From assembly GCA_031460175.1 (NCBI GenBank), contig JAVKGW010000001.1:209021-273020 (forward strand): a DNA stretch of 64,000 nucleotides, read 5' to 3'. The position numbers and the translations under genes are program-made. Origin of the DNA: Armatimonadota bacterium (lineage in GTDB: Bacteria > Sysuimicrobiota > Sysuimicrobiia > Sysuimicrobiales > Sysuimicrobiaceae). The number at the start of each line of letters is the position of its first letter. Position 1 is the first letter of the stretch. The notes beneath the pieces were generated by a model, which was not told the origin of the DNA, did not search any database, and worked only from the letters and a program-made list of their open reading frames with translations. Positions 1-8,058 of this stretch are shown piece by piece.

Positions 1-311
1 GAGAGCCGCTGCTGGTGCTTGCCTCCGGCGCGCACCGGGTGAGCCGGGAGAAGCTCCGGAGGGAGACGAACGCCCGGGTGGTACGGTCCGCGGATCCAGA
101 GACGGTGCAGCGCATCACGGGATTCCCGGTGGGAGCGGTCTCTCCCCTCGGGCTCGCCTCGGAAATCCCGGTTTACATGGACGAGACCCTGCTCCGGCAC
201 GAGGAGGTGTACGCGGGAGCGGGGGCTCCGGACGCCCTGTTCGCCATCTCCCCCGCCGACCTCCGTCGGATCACGGGGGCCCGGGTCGCGGATCTGAAGC
301 AGGAGCCGTAG
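1..311 (+). CDS. YbaK/ProX-type aminoacyl-tRNA deacylase, C-terminal part (cut by window edge)
   Basis: The reading frame is already open at base 3 and runs to a TAG at 309-311, so only about the last 100 residues are present. They read like the second half of the YbaK/EbsC/ProX editing fold: an ASGAHRVS strand, a TGFPVGAVSPLG loop and an EIPVYMDETLL segment. Members of this family hydrolyse mischarged aminoacyl-tRNAs such as Cys-tRNA(Pro) or Ala-tRNA(Pro). Substrate is not predictable from this fragment. A GTG at 15 is an internal codon, not a likely start. A second, only distantly similar member of the family lies at 34644-35114. Confidence 0.75.
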   Translation, partial: EPLLVLASGAHRVSREKLRRETNARVVRSADPETVQRITGFPVGAVSPLGLASEIPVYMDETLLRHEEVYAGAGAPDALFAISPADLRRITGARVADLKQEP

Positions 312-338
312 GGGAAGCGTAGAACTTTCCCCGGTGCG

Positions 339-1148
339 ATGGACAACCCGGAGCACCGGTTCTCCTTCGAGAAGTTCAGCACCCACCCGTTCTTCCGGGC
401 GGTGAACGCCTGGCTCGTGGACCACGCCCGCCTCTCCCGAAACGCCACCGTGGTGGACCTGGGATGCGGCGTCGGAACCGTCACGGAGATGATCCTGGAG
501 CGCCTGGATCCGCAGGCGGGTGCGGTGGTGTACGCCATCGACCCCTCCCCCTCCGCCCTGGAGATCGCCCAGTCCCGCATCCGCTCCTCCATCGTGCACT
601 TCCTGCGGGGCACCGCGGAGCGGCTCAGCCAGCTCGTTCCCCAGGCGGACGCGGTCCTGTTCTGCAACGCCATCCATCTGGTCCAGGAAAAGGCCCTGGT
701 GTGCCGGGAAGTTCTCTCCGTCCTCCGCAAGGGAGGGGTGTTCGCCTTCAACACCACCTTCTTTGAGGGCGCCTACCCCCCCGAGACTCTCCGCTTCTAC
801 ACCATGTGGGTCCTGCGCGCCATCCGCTTCCTCCGACGACAGGGCATCGAGCTCGCTCGAGGGGTGAAGGCCACCGCCATGCGGTGGTTGACGCCCGAGC
901 AGTACGCGGAGATGCTGGCCCAGACAGGATTCGGAGAGATCCAGATGGAGCTGCAGACCCACGCCCTCTCCGAACAGAGCCTGCTGGACATCAGCGAATT
1001 CGACCTGTTCATCGAGGGTGCCCTACCGGGCGTTCCCCTGGAGATCGCCTCACGGGCCCTCCAGGAGGGCGTGCGTCAGGCCTTCCGGGAGCTCAGCTTG
1101 ACCGCGGTTCCCCGTACCTGGCTCCAGGTGATCGCGCGCCGGACGTAA
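339..1148 (+). CDS. Class I SAM-dependent methyltransferase
   Basis: 269 residues. The N-terminal third carries a standard SAM-binding motif I (VVDLGCGVGTVTEMI, about residues 33-47) and an acidic end of strand 2 (YAIDPSP), followed by the LRKGGVFAFNTTF strand typical of methyltransferase-11/25 families. The C-terminal half is helical and probably forms the substrate lid; the acceptor cannot be predicted. No good Shine-Dalgarno is seen before the ATG. Instead a 6-bp inverted repeat, GGGGAA (311-316) / TTCCCC (327-332), lies between the upstream stop and this start and might weakly separate the two genes. The 72 bases after the stop hold nothing recognisable. Confidence 0.8.
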   Translation: MDNPEHRFSFEKFSTHPFFRAVNAWLVDHARLSRNATVVDLGCGVGTVTEMILERLDPQAGAVVYAIDPSPSALEIAQSRIRSSIVHFLRGTAERLSQLVPQADAVLFCNAIHLVQEKALVCREVLSVLRKGGVFAFNTTFFEGAYPPETLRFYTMWVLRAIRFLRRQGIELARGVKATAMRWLTPEQYAEMLAQTGFGEIQMELQTHALSEQSLLDISEFDLFIEGALPGVPLEIASRALQEGVRQAFRELSLTAVPRTWLQVIARRT

Positions 1149-1220
1149 CAGCCTCTCTGGAAGGCCCGGCCCGCCCCTTCCCCGAATCCTCCCGGGCGGG
1201 AGGAGAGGCGTACGGTGGGG

Positions 1221-1427
1221 TTAACCGATGACGCGGACGTTTGCGGCTTGCGGCCCTTTCTGGCCCTGCGTGACCTCGTACTCGACCTTCTGCCCTTCCT
1301 GAAGGTTCCGGTACCCGGTCCCCACGATGGCGGTGTAGTGCACGAACACGTCCTTGCCGCCGTCCTCCGGAGTGATGAATCCGTACCCCTTCTCCGGGCT
1401 GAACCACTTCACCGTTCCGACTGGCAT
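1221..1427 (-). CDS. Cold-shock protein, CspA family
   Basis: A 68-residue single OB-fold protein starting MPVGTVKWF. The RNA-binding motifs are intact: RNP1 as KGYGFI and RNP2 as DVFVHY. The family binds single-stranded RNA and DNA and acts as an RNA chaperone in the cytoplasm. The ATG at 1427 is preceded by GGAGG with good spacing, so a longer frame reaching 1499 is not the protein. The gene has its own promoter (1488-1516) and a leader of about 55 nt with a hairpin (1455-1483). It lies downstream of sppA in the same direction but is probably transcribed separately. Confidence 0.95.
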   Translation of the reverse strand: MPVGTVKWFSPEKGYGFITPEDGGKDVFVHYTAIVGTGYRNLQEGQKVEYEVTQGQKGPQAANVRVIG

Positions 1428-1454
1428 TGCATGACCTCCGTTCCCTTGCCGTTC

Positions 1455-1483
1455 CAGGCCCTTGCGATTGGTTTTTGGGCCTG
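1455..1483 (-). promoter_or_regulatory. Hairpin in the 5' leader of the cold-shock gene
   Basis: CAGGCCC (1455-1461) and GGGCCTG (1477-1483) are perfect complements separated by 15 bases rich in A on the transcribed strand. The structure falls in the untranslated leader between the predicted start site and the Shine-Dalgarno. Leaders of cspA-type mRNAs are known to refold with temperature; whether this one does is unproven. Confidence 0.45.
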
Positions 1484-1487
1484 TCCC

Positions 1488-1516
1488 ATGATCCCGCACC
1501 GCCCGGGGTTTGTCAA
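1488..1516 (-). promoter_or_regulatory. Sigma-70-type promoter for the cold-shock gene
   Basis: On the minus strand a perfect -35 TTGACA (1511-1516) is followed after 17 bases by GATCAT (1488-1493), a 4/6 match to the -10. The -35 overlaps the stop codon of sppA. No other promoter-like pair is seen in the 85-bp gap. Confidence 0.6.
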
Positions 1517-3177
1517 CAAAAATTTCCGGGGAAGGCGGGCATCATCCAAAGCACGGGCTCCTTCAGCAGGGCCGCGGCCGCAGGCAGGCTCTGAAGGGGC
1601 GGGGCCGGGAGGAGCGGGACGGGAGGCGGGGAGATGGTGCGCACCGGAGCTCCCCGGGGAAGCCGGGCCAGCTGCCGGGCCCGTTGTACCGCGTCCTCGA
1701 AATCGCCAATGGCGTCCACGAGTCCGAGGGACTTCGCCCGGATGCCCGTCCACACCCGCCCCCGGGCCACCGCTTCTACCTCCTCCATGGACTTGCCCCG
1801 CGAGGCCGCCACGTGCGCTTTAAATCGCTCATAACTTTGCCGCATCCATCCCACGAGCAGCGCCCAGTCCCGATCCGTGTACGGGACGTAGGGGGAGAGC
1901 AGGGTGGCGGTGCCGGGATGAGCCACGACCTCCGGCCGCACCCCGTGCCGCTCCAGGAACTCCTCGACCACCAGCTTCCCGCCCACCACGCCGATGGAGC
2001 CCGTGAGGGAGGTGGCCGCGGCCACCAGATGCCGGGCGCTGCACGCCAGGTAGTACGCCCCGCTTGCGGCCACGTTGCCCATGTGCACCACCACGGGCTT
2101 GCGCTTCGCCAGCCGGTGCACCTCCCGGGCCAGGAGGTCCGAGGCGACCACGAACCCGCCGGGCGAGTCCACGTGCAGCACCACCGCCCGCACGCGTCGA
2201 TCCCGCTCCGCCCGGCGGAGGGCCCGGGCGATGGTCTCGTGGCCTGCGAGCCGCCGGCCGATGCCGGGGACCGGGAAGGGGAGCTCCTGGCTTTCGCCCA
2301 ACACGAGGGCCCCCACCACCTCCACCACCCCCACGGCCCACCGGTCCAGGATCCGCCAGCGGTACGGCCTCGGGAGCCGGCGTCGTACCCGGCTCCAGGG
2401 CTCTATGCGTACCCGCCGACCGGGCTCAACCGCATCCGGGAGATCCTCCTCGTAGGCCAAGGCGTCCACCAAGTTCCGGGCCTGAGCTTCCGGCGCGGAG
2501 AGCAACCCTCGCTCGATGGCCTCCGCCACCCGTTCGGGCGCGAGGCCCCGGCTTTCCGAGACGGCCTGGATCACGTGCTCCAGCACGTCCTCCAGGATCG
2601 CGGCGAGGGCCTCTCGCTGCTCAGGCGGCATGCGCTCGTGGAGAAGCGGGTGCAGGGCGGTCTTGTACTCCCCCACGTGGTGAAACTGAGGCAGGATCCC
2701 CAGGCGATCCAGGGCCGCACGCAGGAAGGGGACCTCCTGCCGCAGGCCCACCAGCCAGAGTTCCGCCCCCGCAGGGGCCAGGATCCGATCCGAGGCGCTG
2801 GCCACGTAGTACTCCGCGAGGGTGGCGGTGGGAAGGTACGCGCAGACCCGCTTGCCCCGGGTTCGGAACCGCACGAGCGCCCGGCGCAGGCCCTCCAGGG
2901 AGGCCCAGCCCGCGCTTAGGTCTCGGAAGGTCAGCACGATTCCCCGAATGCGGGGATGTGACGCAATCCGGTCCAGCTGTTCCCGGATCTCCTCCAGGCT
3001 GGGCGGAGGGCGGCGCAGCCACCGAACGAAGGGGGGCAGGAGGAGCCGACGCTCCGGGAGGGGGCCGCGGACCTCCACCACCACATACGCAGGGACCGGA
3101 AGCCGGCCCAGGATCAGGTTCCACAGGGCGCGGAGGAAGTTCAGGAACAGGTCAACCAGCAGACCCACAAGACCCAC
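1513..3177 (-). CDS. sppA: Signal peptide peptidase SppA (two-domain, 67K type)
   Basis: 554 residues with two S49 peptidase-like halves, the long form seen in E. coli rather than the short Bacillus form. A hydrophobic N-terminal segment (about residues 3-25) should anchor it in the membrane. The catalytic dyad known for the family is visible: Lys172 in VGEYKTAL of the N-terminal half and Ser372 in [11 protein letters not shown] of the C-terminal half, with [10 protein letters not shown] after it. It degrades signal peptides left in the membrane after secretion. The start is GTG with only a weak upstream GGTGG; a GTG three codons later is also possible. It follows dnaB by 36 bp. Confidence 0.92.
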   Translation of the reverse strand: MGLVGLLVDLFLNFLRALWNLILGRLPVPAYVVVEVRGPLPERRLLLPPFVRWLRRPPPSLEEIREQLDRIASHPRIRGIVLTFRDLSAGWASLEGLRRALVRFRTRGKRVCAYLPTATLAEYYVASASDRILAPAGAELWLVGLRQEVPFLRAALDRLGILPQFHHVGEYKTALHPLLHERMPPEQREALAAILEDVLEHVIQAVSESRGLAPERVAEAIERGLLSAPEAQARNLVDALAYEEDLPDAVEPGRRVRIEPWSRVRRRLPRPYRWRILDRWAVGVVEVVGALVLGESQELPFPVPGIGRRLAGHETIARALRRAERDRRVRAVVLHVDSPGGFVVASDLLAREVHRLAKRKPVVVHMGNVAASGAYYLACSARHLVAAATSLTGSIGVVGGKLVVEEFLERHGVRPEVVAHPGTATLLSPYVPYTDRDWALLVGWMRQSYERFKAHVAASRGKSMEEVEAVARGRVWTGIRAKSLGLVDAIGDFEDAVQRARQLARLPRGAPVRTISPPPVPLLPAPPLQSLPAAAALLKEPVLWMMPAFPGNFC

Positions 3178-3213
3178 GGCACCACCATCTTCGCAAAGGG
3201 AGCGGGGGGACGC

Positions 3214-5547
3214 CTAGGGTCCCGGGGGATCCTTGGCGAGGTTTGCGAACCGTCCGTACTCCTTGTGGAAGAAGAGCTCGATGTCGTCCGTGGGGCCGTT
3301 GCGGTGCTTGGCGACCCGCACGAGCGCGATGTTCTCCTTCCCCTCCCGCCGCGCCTTCTCCGGATCGTAGTACTCCTCCCGGTAGAGGAAGATCACGAGG
3401 TCCGCCACCTGCTCCAGCTCCCCGCTCTCCCGCAGGTGGGAGAGCATGGGGATCTTGGAGCCCGTGAGCTCCGCGGCCCGTGAGAGCTGCGAGATGGCGA
3501 TCACGGGGAGGTGCAGCTCCTTGGCCAGGGATTTGATGGCCCGGGCGATCTCGCTGAGCTCCTGGGTGCGGTTCTCGCTGCGCTTGTAGGACTGGATGAG
3601 CTGGATGTAGTCCACGATGATGAGGCCCAGGCCGTGCTCTGCCTTGAGCTTCCGGGCCTTGGCCCGCATCTCGATCACGGAGAGGTTGCTGGAATCGTCG
3701 ATGAAGATGGGGGCTTCCACAAGCCCGCCCATGGCTCGGGTGAGCTTCCGCCAGTCCGCCTCCGAGAGGTAGCCCCGCCGCAGGCGCTGGCCATCGACCC
3801 CCGCTTCCGCGCACAGCATCCGCTGCACCAGCTGCTCCGCACTCGTCTCCAAGGAGAAGATGGCCACGGGGACCCGGTGGCGGACCGCGGCGTGCTGGGC
3901 GATGTTGAGGCAGAAGGTGGTGTTGTGAACGCAGATGTCGTTGGCCACGAAGTTGTGGGTTTCGGGGACCGTGAGGTCGTAGACCTGGTGTTCCCCCGCG
4001 TACTCGATGCACGCGATGGTGTCCCACAGAACGTCCGGCTCCTCGAGCAGGGGACGATGCTCGTAGCGGGCCCACTCCCGCAGCTTCTCCCACCCGAACA
4101 CCCCGCAGCTCCGCAGCAGGCGCACCGCCGCGTCCCCCCGTATCTCCAGGGCTCCATCCTCCTCCCGGGCCGCCACCACGCCCAGGCGCAGGAGGAGATG
4201 CTGGACCTGCTCCGCCATGAGGGCGTTGGGCAACCGAACCCGGATGGTACGGGTCTCCTCCTCCCAGCGGGCGGTGCAGGCCAGCAGGCGCGAGAGCAGT
4301 AGGCACAGCTTCGCGCGGTTCAACCGGTAGACCACGGAGGGGAGCCGTCGGGTCTCCGGCGGGGTACTGTGCAGTTCCGCATACCTACTGAGCGCTCCGC
4401 CGACCTCCAGGGGAACTTCGAGATCCGGGCCGGGGACCCCCCGGACCCCGGCCAGGGCGGGGGCCCGGGCAGAAGCGCGAATCGCCGCGGCGGCCCGCAC
4501 CGCGTCCAGGAAGTCCTGATTGAGCCTCGGATCCACAGGCAGATGACCCGCGGCGAGGTAGGCAAGGAGCTTCACCTCGTAGCTGGGGAGGTCCAGGGAG
4601 CCGAAGACGGGGATCCGGGCGGGCACGGCCACGTAGTCGCCAACCCGGAGGTCCGCAAGGGGCTTCCAGCCCTGGGGGGTGAGGAAGGGATGCGTGGCGG
4701 TAACCTCCACCACGCGGCCGAGGCCCGTGCGCACCCGGTAGACGGGCTTGCGGCCGTCGTCCACGAAGGCGCTGGGTCGGGCCTCCCGCAGCCTTCCCCC
4801 ATCCAGGGTGAGGAGGACCACGTCCTCGCTGTGCACGATCTCCTCGATGGTGCGCACCTCTCCCGTGCGCGCGTCCACAATGCGCGCGTCGTACTTCAGG
4901 CACTTTCCCATGGAAGGGCGCGCGGCCACGATGATGAGATCCCCAGGCTGCAGCCCGCCCGTGAGCTCGTCCAGGTCCACGAAGCCCGTGGGGACCCCGG
5001 TGATCATGCCCCGATCGTAGCCCGCGTCCAGGCGCTCCATGGTCTCCTTCAGGATGTCCCGGATGGGCGCGAAGTCCCGCACGAGTCGCCGGCGGCTGAG
5101 CTCGAACACGAGCCGCTCGGCCCGGTCCACCAGCACCTCCACATCCTCCTCTCCCTCGAACCCCAGGTGCGCGATCTGGGTCCCTACCCGGATGAGGGAT
5201 CGGAGGATGGACTTCTGCAGGACGATGCGGGCGTAGTACTCCGCGTTGGCCGCGGTGGGGACGCTGTTGAGAAGGGCCGCGATGTAGGCGGCACCCCCCA
5301 CCTCCTCCAGCTTGCCCTGGTCCCGCAGCCGATCCGTGACCGTGATGAGGTCCGCGGGCTCCCCCCGATCGAAGAGTTCGAGGATGGTGCTGTAGATGAG
5401 CCGATGGGCCTCCCGGTAGAAGTCCTCCGGCCGGAGGATCTCCACCACCTGCGCGATGGCGTCCCGGTCCAGCAGCATGGAGCCCAAGACCCCCATCTCC
5501 GCCTCCAGGTTCTGGGGGGGGACCCGCTCGACCGAGACGACGCCCAT
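3214..5547 (-). CDS. dnaB: Replicative DNA helicase DnaB, interrupted by an intein
   Basis: 777 residues as translated, 450 after removal of the 327-residue intein, which is the usual DnaB length. Residues 1-100 form the DnaB N-terminal domain (NLEAEMGVLGSMLLD); the RecA-like ATPase begins near residue 185 (GVPTGFVDLDELTGGLQPGD). The Walker A motif is split: ARPSMGK ends at residue 215 and TTFCLN resumes at 543. Walker B (LIIVDYIQLI) and the SQLSRAAE region are intact. DnaB unwinds DNA at the replication fork. This protein cannot bind ATP until the intein is excised. The ATG at 5547 follows GGAGG. The promoter upstream contains a LexA-type palindrome (5576-5593). Confidence 0.97.
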   Translation of the reverse strand: MGVVSVERVPPQNLEAEMGVLGSMLLDRDAIAQVVEILRPEDFYREAHRLIYSTILELFDRGEPADLITVTDRLRDQGKLEEVGGAAYIAALLNSVPTAANAEYYARIVLQKSILRSLIRVGTQIAHLGFEGEEDVEVLVDRAERLVFELSRRRLVRDFAPIRDILKETMERLDAGYDRGMITGVPTGFVDLDELTGGLQPGDLIIVAARPSMGKCLKYDARIVDARTGEVRTIEEIVHSEDVVLLTLDGGRLREARPSAFVDDGRKPVYRVRTGLGRVVEVTATHPFLTPQGWKPLADLRVGDYVAVPARIPVFGSLDLPSYEVKLLAYLAAGHLPVDPRLNQDFLDAVRAAAAIRASARAPALAGVRGVPGPDLEVPLEVGGALSRYAELHSTPPETRRLPSVVYRLNRAKLCLLLSRLLACTARWEEETRTIRVRLPNALMAEQVQHLLLRLGVVAAREEDGALEIRGDAAVRLLRSCGVFGWEKLREWARYEHRPLLEEPDVLWDTIACIEYAGEHQVYDLTVPETHNFVANDICVHNTTFCLNIAQHAAVRHRVPVAIFSLETSAEQLVQRMLCAEAGVDGQRLRRGYLSEADWRKLTRAMGGLVEAPIFIDDSSNLSVIEMRAKARKLKAEHGLGLIIVDYIQLIQSYKRSENRTQELSEIARAIKSLAKELHLPVIAISQLSRAAELTGSKIPMLSHLRESGELEQVADLVIFLYREEYYDPEKARREGKENIALVRVAKHRNGPTDDIELFFHKEYGRFANLAKDPPGP
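3922..4902 (-). mobile_element. Intein in DnaB (residues 216-542), endonuclease decayed
   Basis: The element starts at Cys216, directly after the P-loop Lys, and ends at Asn542 before Thr543, the +1 residue. Splicing blocks are complete: block A (CLKYDARIVDARTG), block B with TATHPFLTPQGW (T-x-x-H), and the C-terminal VYDLTVPETHNF...VHN with penultimate His and terminal Asn. The middle, about 200 residues, aligns by position with a LAGLIDADG-type endonuclease, but block C reads LLAYLAAGHL with no catalytic acidic residue, and a matching acidic second copy is not visible. So it should splice but no longer home. Boundaries were checked at base level. Confidence 0.93.
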
Positions 5548-5570
5548 GGTAGCCTCCGTCCTCTCCTCGT

Positions 5571-5600
5571 ATTATGGCGAACACAGGTTCGCCAGTTCAA
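5571..5600 (-). promoter_or_regulatory. dnaB promoter with LexA/SOS-type operator
   Basis: On the minus strand TTGAAC (5595-5600) and CATAAT (5571-5576) are spaced by 18 bases. The spacer is filled by the perfect palindrome GGCGAACCTGTGTTCGCC (5576-5593), which contains GAAC-N4-GTTC, the core known for LexA (DinR) boxes of Bacillota. A repressor there would block RNA polymerase. The rest of the 162-bp gap to lon shows a T-run on the opposite strand but no clear terminator for lon. Confidence 0.65.
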
Positions 5601-5709
5601 CGGATTCCCAGAGAGTTTTTGAACCGCGGGCCTGCGAATTTCCTTGTGGAAAAGCTGGGGAAAGGTGTGAATTGTGCGGCTTTTTTCGTGGACGTGCTGG
5701 GGAAAACCG

Positions 5710-7611
5710 CTAGGAGGCCTTCCGCTTGCCCGCCACTAGGACGTGGGGCAGGGCTTCCTCCACGGTCTGCACGAACACCACCTGGATCCCCTGGAGGTCG
5801 GGGGGGATGTCGTGGCGGTTCTCCTGCGGAAGGATCACCTTGCGCATCCCGGCCTGGCGGGCTCCGTAGAGCTTTTCCGGGATCCCGCCTACCCCCTTGA
5901 CCCGGCCCTGGATGCTCACCTCGCCCGTGAGGGCCACGTTCTGGAGCGCGGGCCGGTTCTGCACCGCGCTCGCCAGGGCCGCGGTGATGGCGAGCCCCAG
6001 GCTGGGGCCGTCGATGAGTCCCCCGCCCACCACGTTCACGTGCACGTCGTACTGACTGAGATCCACCCCCAACAGCTTCCGGAGGACGGAGAGGGCGTTG
6101 AACACGGAGTCCTTCGCCATGGAGCCCGCGGTCTCGTTAAACCGCACCACGCCTCCGCTCCTGCGGGTGGTGGGGAAGACCGCGGCCTCCACCTCGATGA
6201 TGGAACCGAGATAGTGGTAGACGCCGAGCCCGAAGGCCTTGCCCACCTCCGGGGTCTCCGAGGCCCGGGTGGGGACGTAGGGGCTCAGACGGGATGTGCG
6301 GATCACCTCGAGCACATCCGCCTCCGTGATGCGGATCCGGCCGCCGCGGCGCCGACGCCGGTAGAGGGCGATGCCGTAGGCGTCCGCGAGGATCTGCACG
6401 GCCTTGCGGCCCTCCACGGTGTATCCGGCGATGAGGGAGGGGGCCCTGGGATCCAGGCCCACGCCCAGCCGGCGGGCCGCCTGGCGTACGATGCGCTCGA
6501 TGTCGTGCTGGGTGAGGGGGTCGAAGAACACCTCCGCGCACCGGGAGCGTAGGGTGGGGCTGATCTCCTCCGGTTCCCGGGTGGTGGCGCCGATGAGCAC
6601 GAAGTCCGCGGGCGCCCCGTGCTCGAACAGATACCGGACGTAGGCGGGAACCGCGGGGTCGTCGGGGTCGTAGTAGGAGGACTCGAAGTACACCCGCTTG
6701 TCCTCCAGCACCTTCAGGAGCTTGGTCTGGAGCACGGGGTCCATCTCCCCGATCTCATCGATGAACAGCACGCCCCCGTGGGCCTTGGTCACGAGTCCCA
6801 GCTTCGGCTCCGGAATCCCGCCCTCCGCGAAGTCCCGGCGGGAGCCCTGGTAGATGGGGTCATGCACGGAGCCCAGAAGCGGGTTCGTGACTTCCCGGTG
6901 GTCCCACCGCAGGGTGGATCCGTCCACCTCGACGAAGGGCGCATGGGGGCCGAAGGGGGTATAGGGGAGCTTGCGGGCCTCCTCCAGCACGAGGCGTGCC
7001 ACCGTGGTCTTGCCCACTCCCGGCGGTCCGTAGAGGATGACGTGCTGCGGGTACGGGGTGGCGAGCTTCGCCAGAAGGGCCCGGATGGCCCGGTCCTGTC
7101 CCACCACCTCCCGCAGCCTGCGGGGGCGCAGCACCTCCAGGGCGGACTGGGAGAGGCGGATGCGATCGAGGGCCTCCAGCTCCTGCAGCTTCTTCCGGGT
7201 GGCCGCGGTTTCCGGGCCCGTGCGCTCCCGCAGGACCTGCAGCCGGATCTCCTGGAGGTATTCGTCCTGCCGCTGGTTCATCCGCTCCTGCACCCTGCGC
7301 TCCAGCTCCTCCTCCACCCGGCGCTGGGCGATGAGGTCCGCGATCTCCTCCTTGAGATCGGAGAGGATCCGGGGAATCTCCGCGGGTTGCGGCGTTTCCC
7401 GGATGGTGGGATCCTCGTAGACCAGGCGCTGCAGGGCCAGCACCCGATCCTCCAGGCGCGGGGAGCGCATGAGGGAAAGGGCCTCCAGCTTGCCGGCCTT
7501 CACGATGAGCCGGTCCGGCCCGTACACCTCGCTTAACACGCTCAGCAGCGTCTCCACCTGCCGGCGGAGGTCTGCCCGGCTGGGCCGCGTGGAGACCTTC
7601 CGCACCGCCAC
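5710..7611 (-). CDS. Lon-family ATP-dependent protease without the classical N-terminal domain (LonB/LonC type)
   Basis: 633 residues. The first 165 are charged and helical (likely coiled coil around 80-150) in place of the LAN substrate-binding domain of LonA. The AAA+ domain has Walker A GPPGVGKT (195-202) and Walker B VLFIDEIGEMD (281-291), with an insertion before the sensor GATTREPEEI. The C-terminal peptidase carries the Ser-Lys dyad: Ser537 in IDGPSLGLAI and Lys580 in GGIPEKLYGA. The family degrades misfolded and regulatory proteins; similar proteins occur in endospore-forming Bacillota. No membrane segment is seen, so it is not the archaeal membrane LonB. It sits between rplI (3 bp upstream) and dnaB, an unusual place. 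Confidence 0.85.
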   Translation of the reverse strand: MAVRKVSTRPSRADLRRQVETLLSVLSEVYGPDRLIVKAGKLEALSLMRSPRLEDRVLALQRLVYEDPTIRETPQPAEIPRILSDLKEEIADLIAQRRVEEELERRVQERMNQRQDEYLQEIRLQVLRERTGPETAATRKKLQELEALDRIRLSQSALEVLRPRRLREVVGQDRAIRALLAKLATPYPQHVILYGPPGVGKTTVARLVLEEARKLPYTPFGPHAPFVEVDGSTLRWDHREVTNPLLGSVHDPIYQGSRRDFAEGGIPEPKLGLVTKAHGGVLFIDEIGEMDPVLQTKLLKVLEDKRVYFESSYYDPDDPAVPAYVRYLFEHGAPADFVLIGATTREPEEISPTLRSRCAEVFFDPLTQHDIERIVRQAARRLGVGLDPRAPSLIAGYTVEGRKAVQILADAYGIALYRRRRRGGRIRITEADVLEVIRTSRLSPYVPTRASETPEVGKAFGLGVYHYLGSIIEVEAAVFPTTRRSGGVVRFNETAGSMAKDSVFNALSVLRKLLGVDLSQYDVHVNVVGGGLIDGPSLGLAITAALASAVQNRPALQNVALTGEVSIQGRVKGVGGIPEKLYGARQAGMRKVILPQENRHDIPPDLQGIQVVFVQTVEEALPHVLVAGKRKAS

Positions 7612-7614
7612 GGA

Positions 7615-8058
7615 TCACGCTCCCTCCACCCGTACCCGGATGGGGGCACGTAGGCCGTGCCCCAGATGAACCGTCACCTCGTAGGTGCCCAAGGCCTTGA
7701 TGGGTTCGGGGAGCTCGATCTGCTTGCGGGACACCTCCACCCCCCGCTCCCTCAGGGTCTGGGCGATGGTCTCCGCGGTCACAGACCCAAACAGCCTCCC
7801 CCCTTCGCCAGCCCGGACCCGGATGACCACCGGGGTCTCGGAGAGCATCCGGGCCAGATCCTGCGCCCGCGCCCGCTCCCGCTCCGCCCGCCGCTTCATG
7901 GCCTCCTGCTGCTCCTGAAAGCTCCGCAGGGCTCCCTCCGTGGCCTCCACAGCCAGTCCCCGGGGAATGAGGTAGTTGCGGGCGTACCCCTCCTTCACCT
8001 CCACCACGGTCCCGGCCTTCCCGAGGGAAGGGACGTCCCGCGCCAGGATCACCTTCAC
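7615..8058 (-). CDS. rplI: 50S ribosomal protein L9
   Basis: 147 residues, the normal L9 length, starting VKVILARDVPSLGKAGTVVEV with the N-terminal GYARNYLIPRGLA signature. A long connecting helix (about 45-75) separates the two RNA-binding lobes. The GTG at 8058 follows GGAGGA and overlaps the upstream TGA in a GTGA junction, so translation is probably coupled to the DUF2232 gene. In Bacillus a phosphodiesterase gene (gdpP) normally lies between these two; it is missing here. Confidence 0.95.
   Translation of the reverse strand: MKVILARDVPSLGKAGTVVEVKEGYARNYLIPRGLAVEATEGALRSFQEQQEAMKRRAERERARAQDLARMLSETPVVIRVRAGEGGRLFGSVTAETIAQTLRERGVEVSRKQIELPEPIKALGTYEVTVHLGHGLRAPIRVRVEGA

Noticed and set aside
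311-332. Rho-independent terminator between the first two genes
   Set aside because: The stem is only 6 bp and no T-run follows.
2064-3467. Long plus-strand frames across sppA, dnaB, clpB, dnaK and other minus-strand genes
   Set aside because: They have Arg/Pro/Gly-rich sequence typical of GC-rich antisense readings and no domain similarity.
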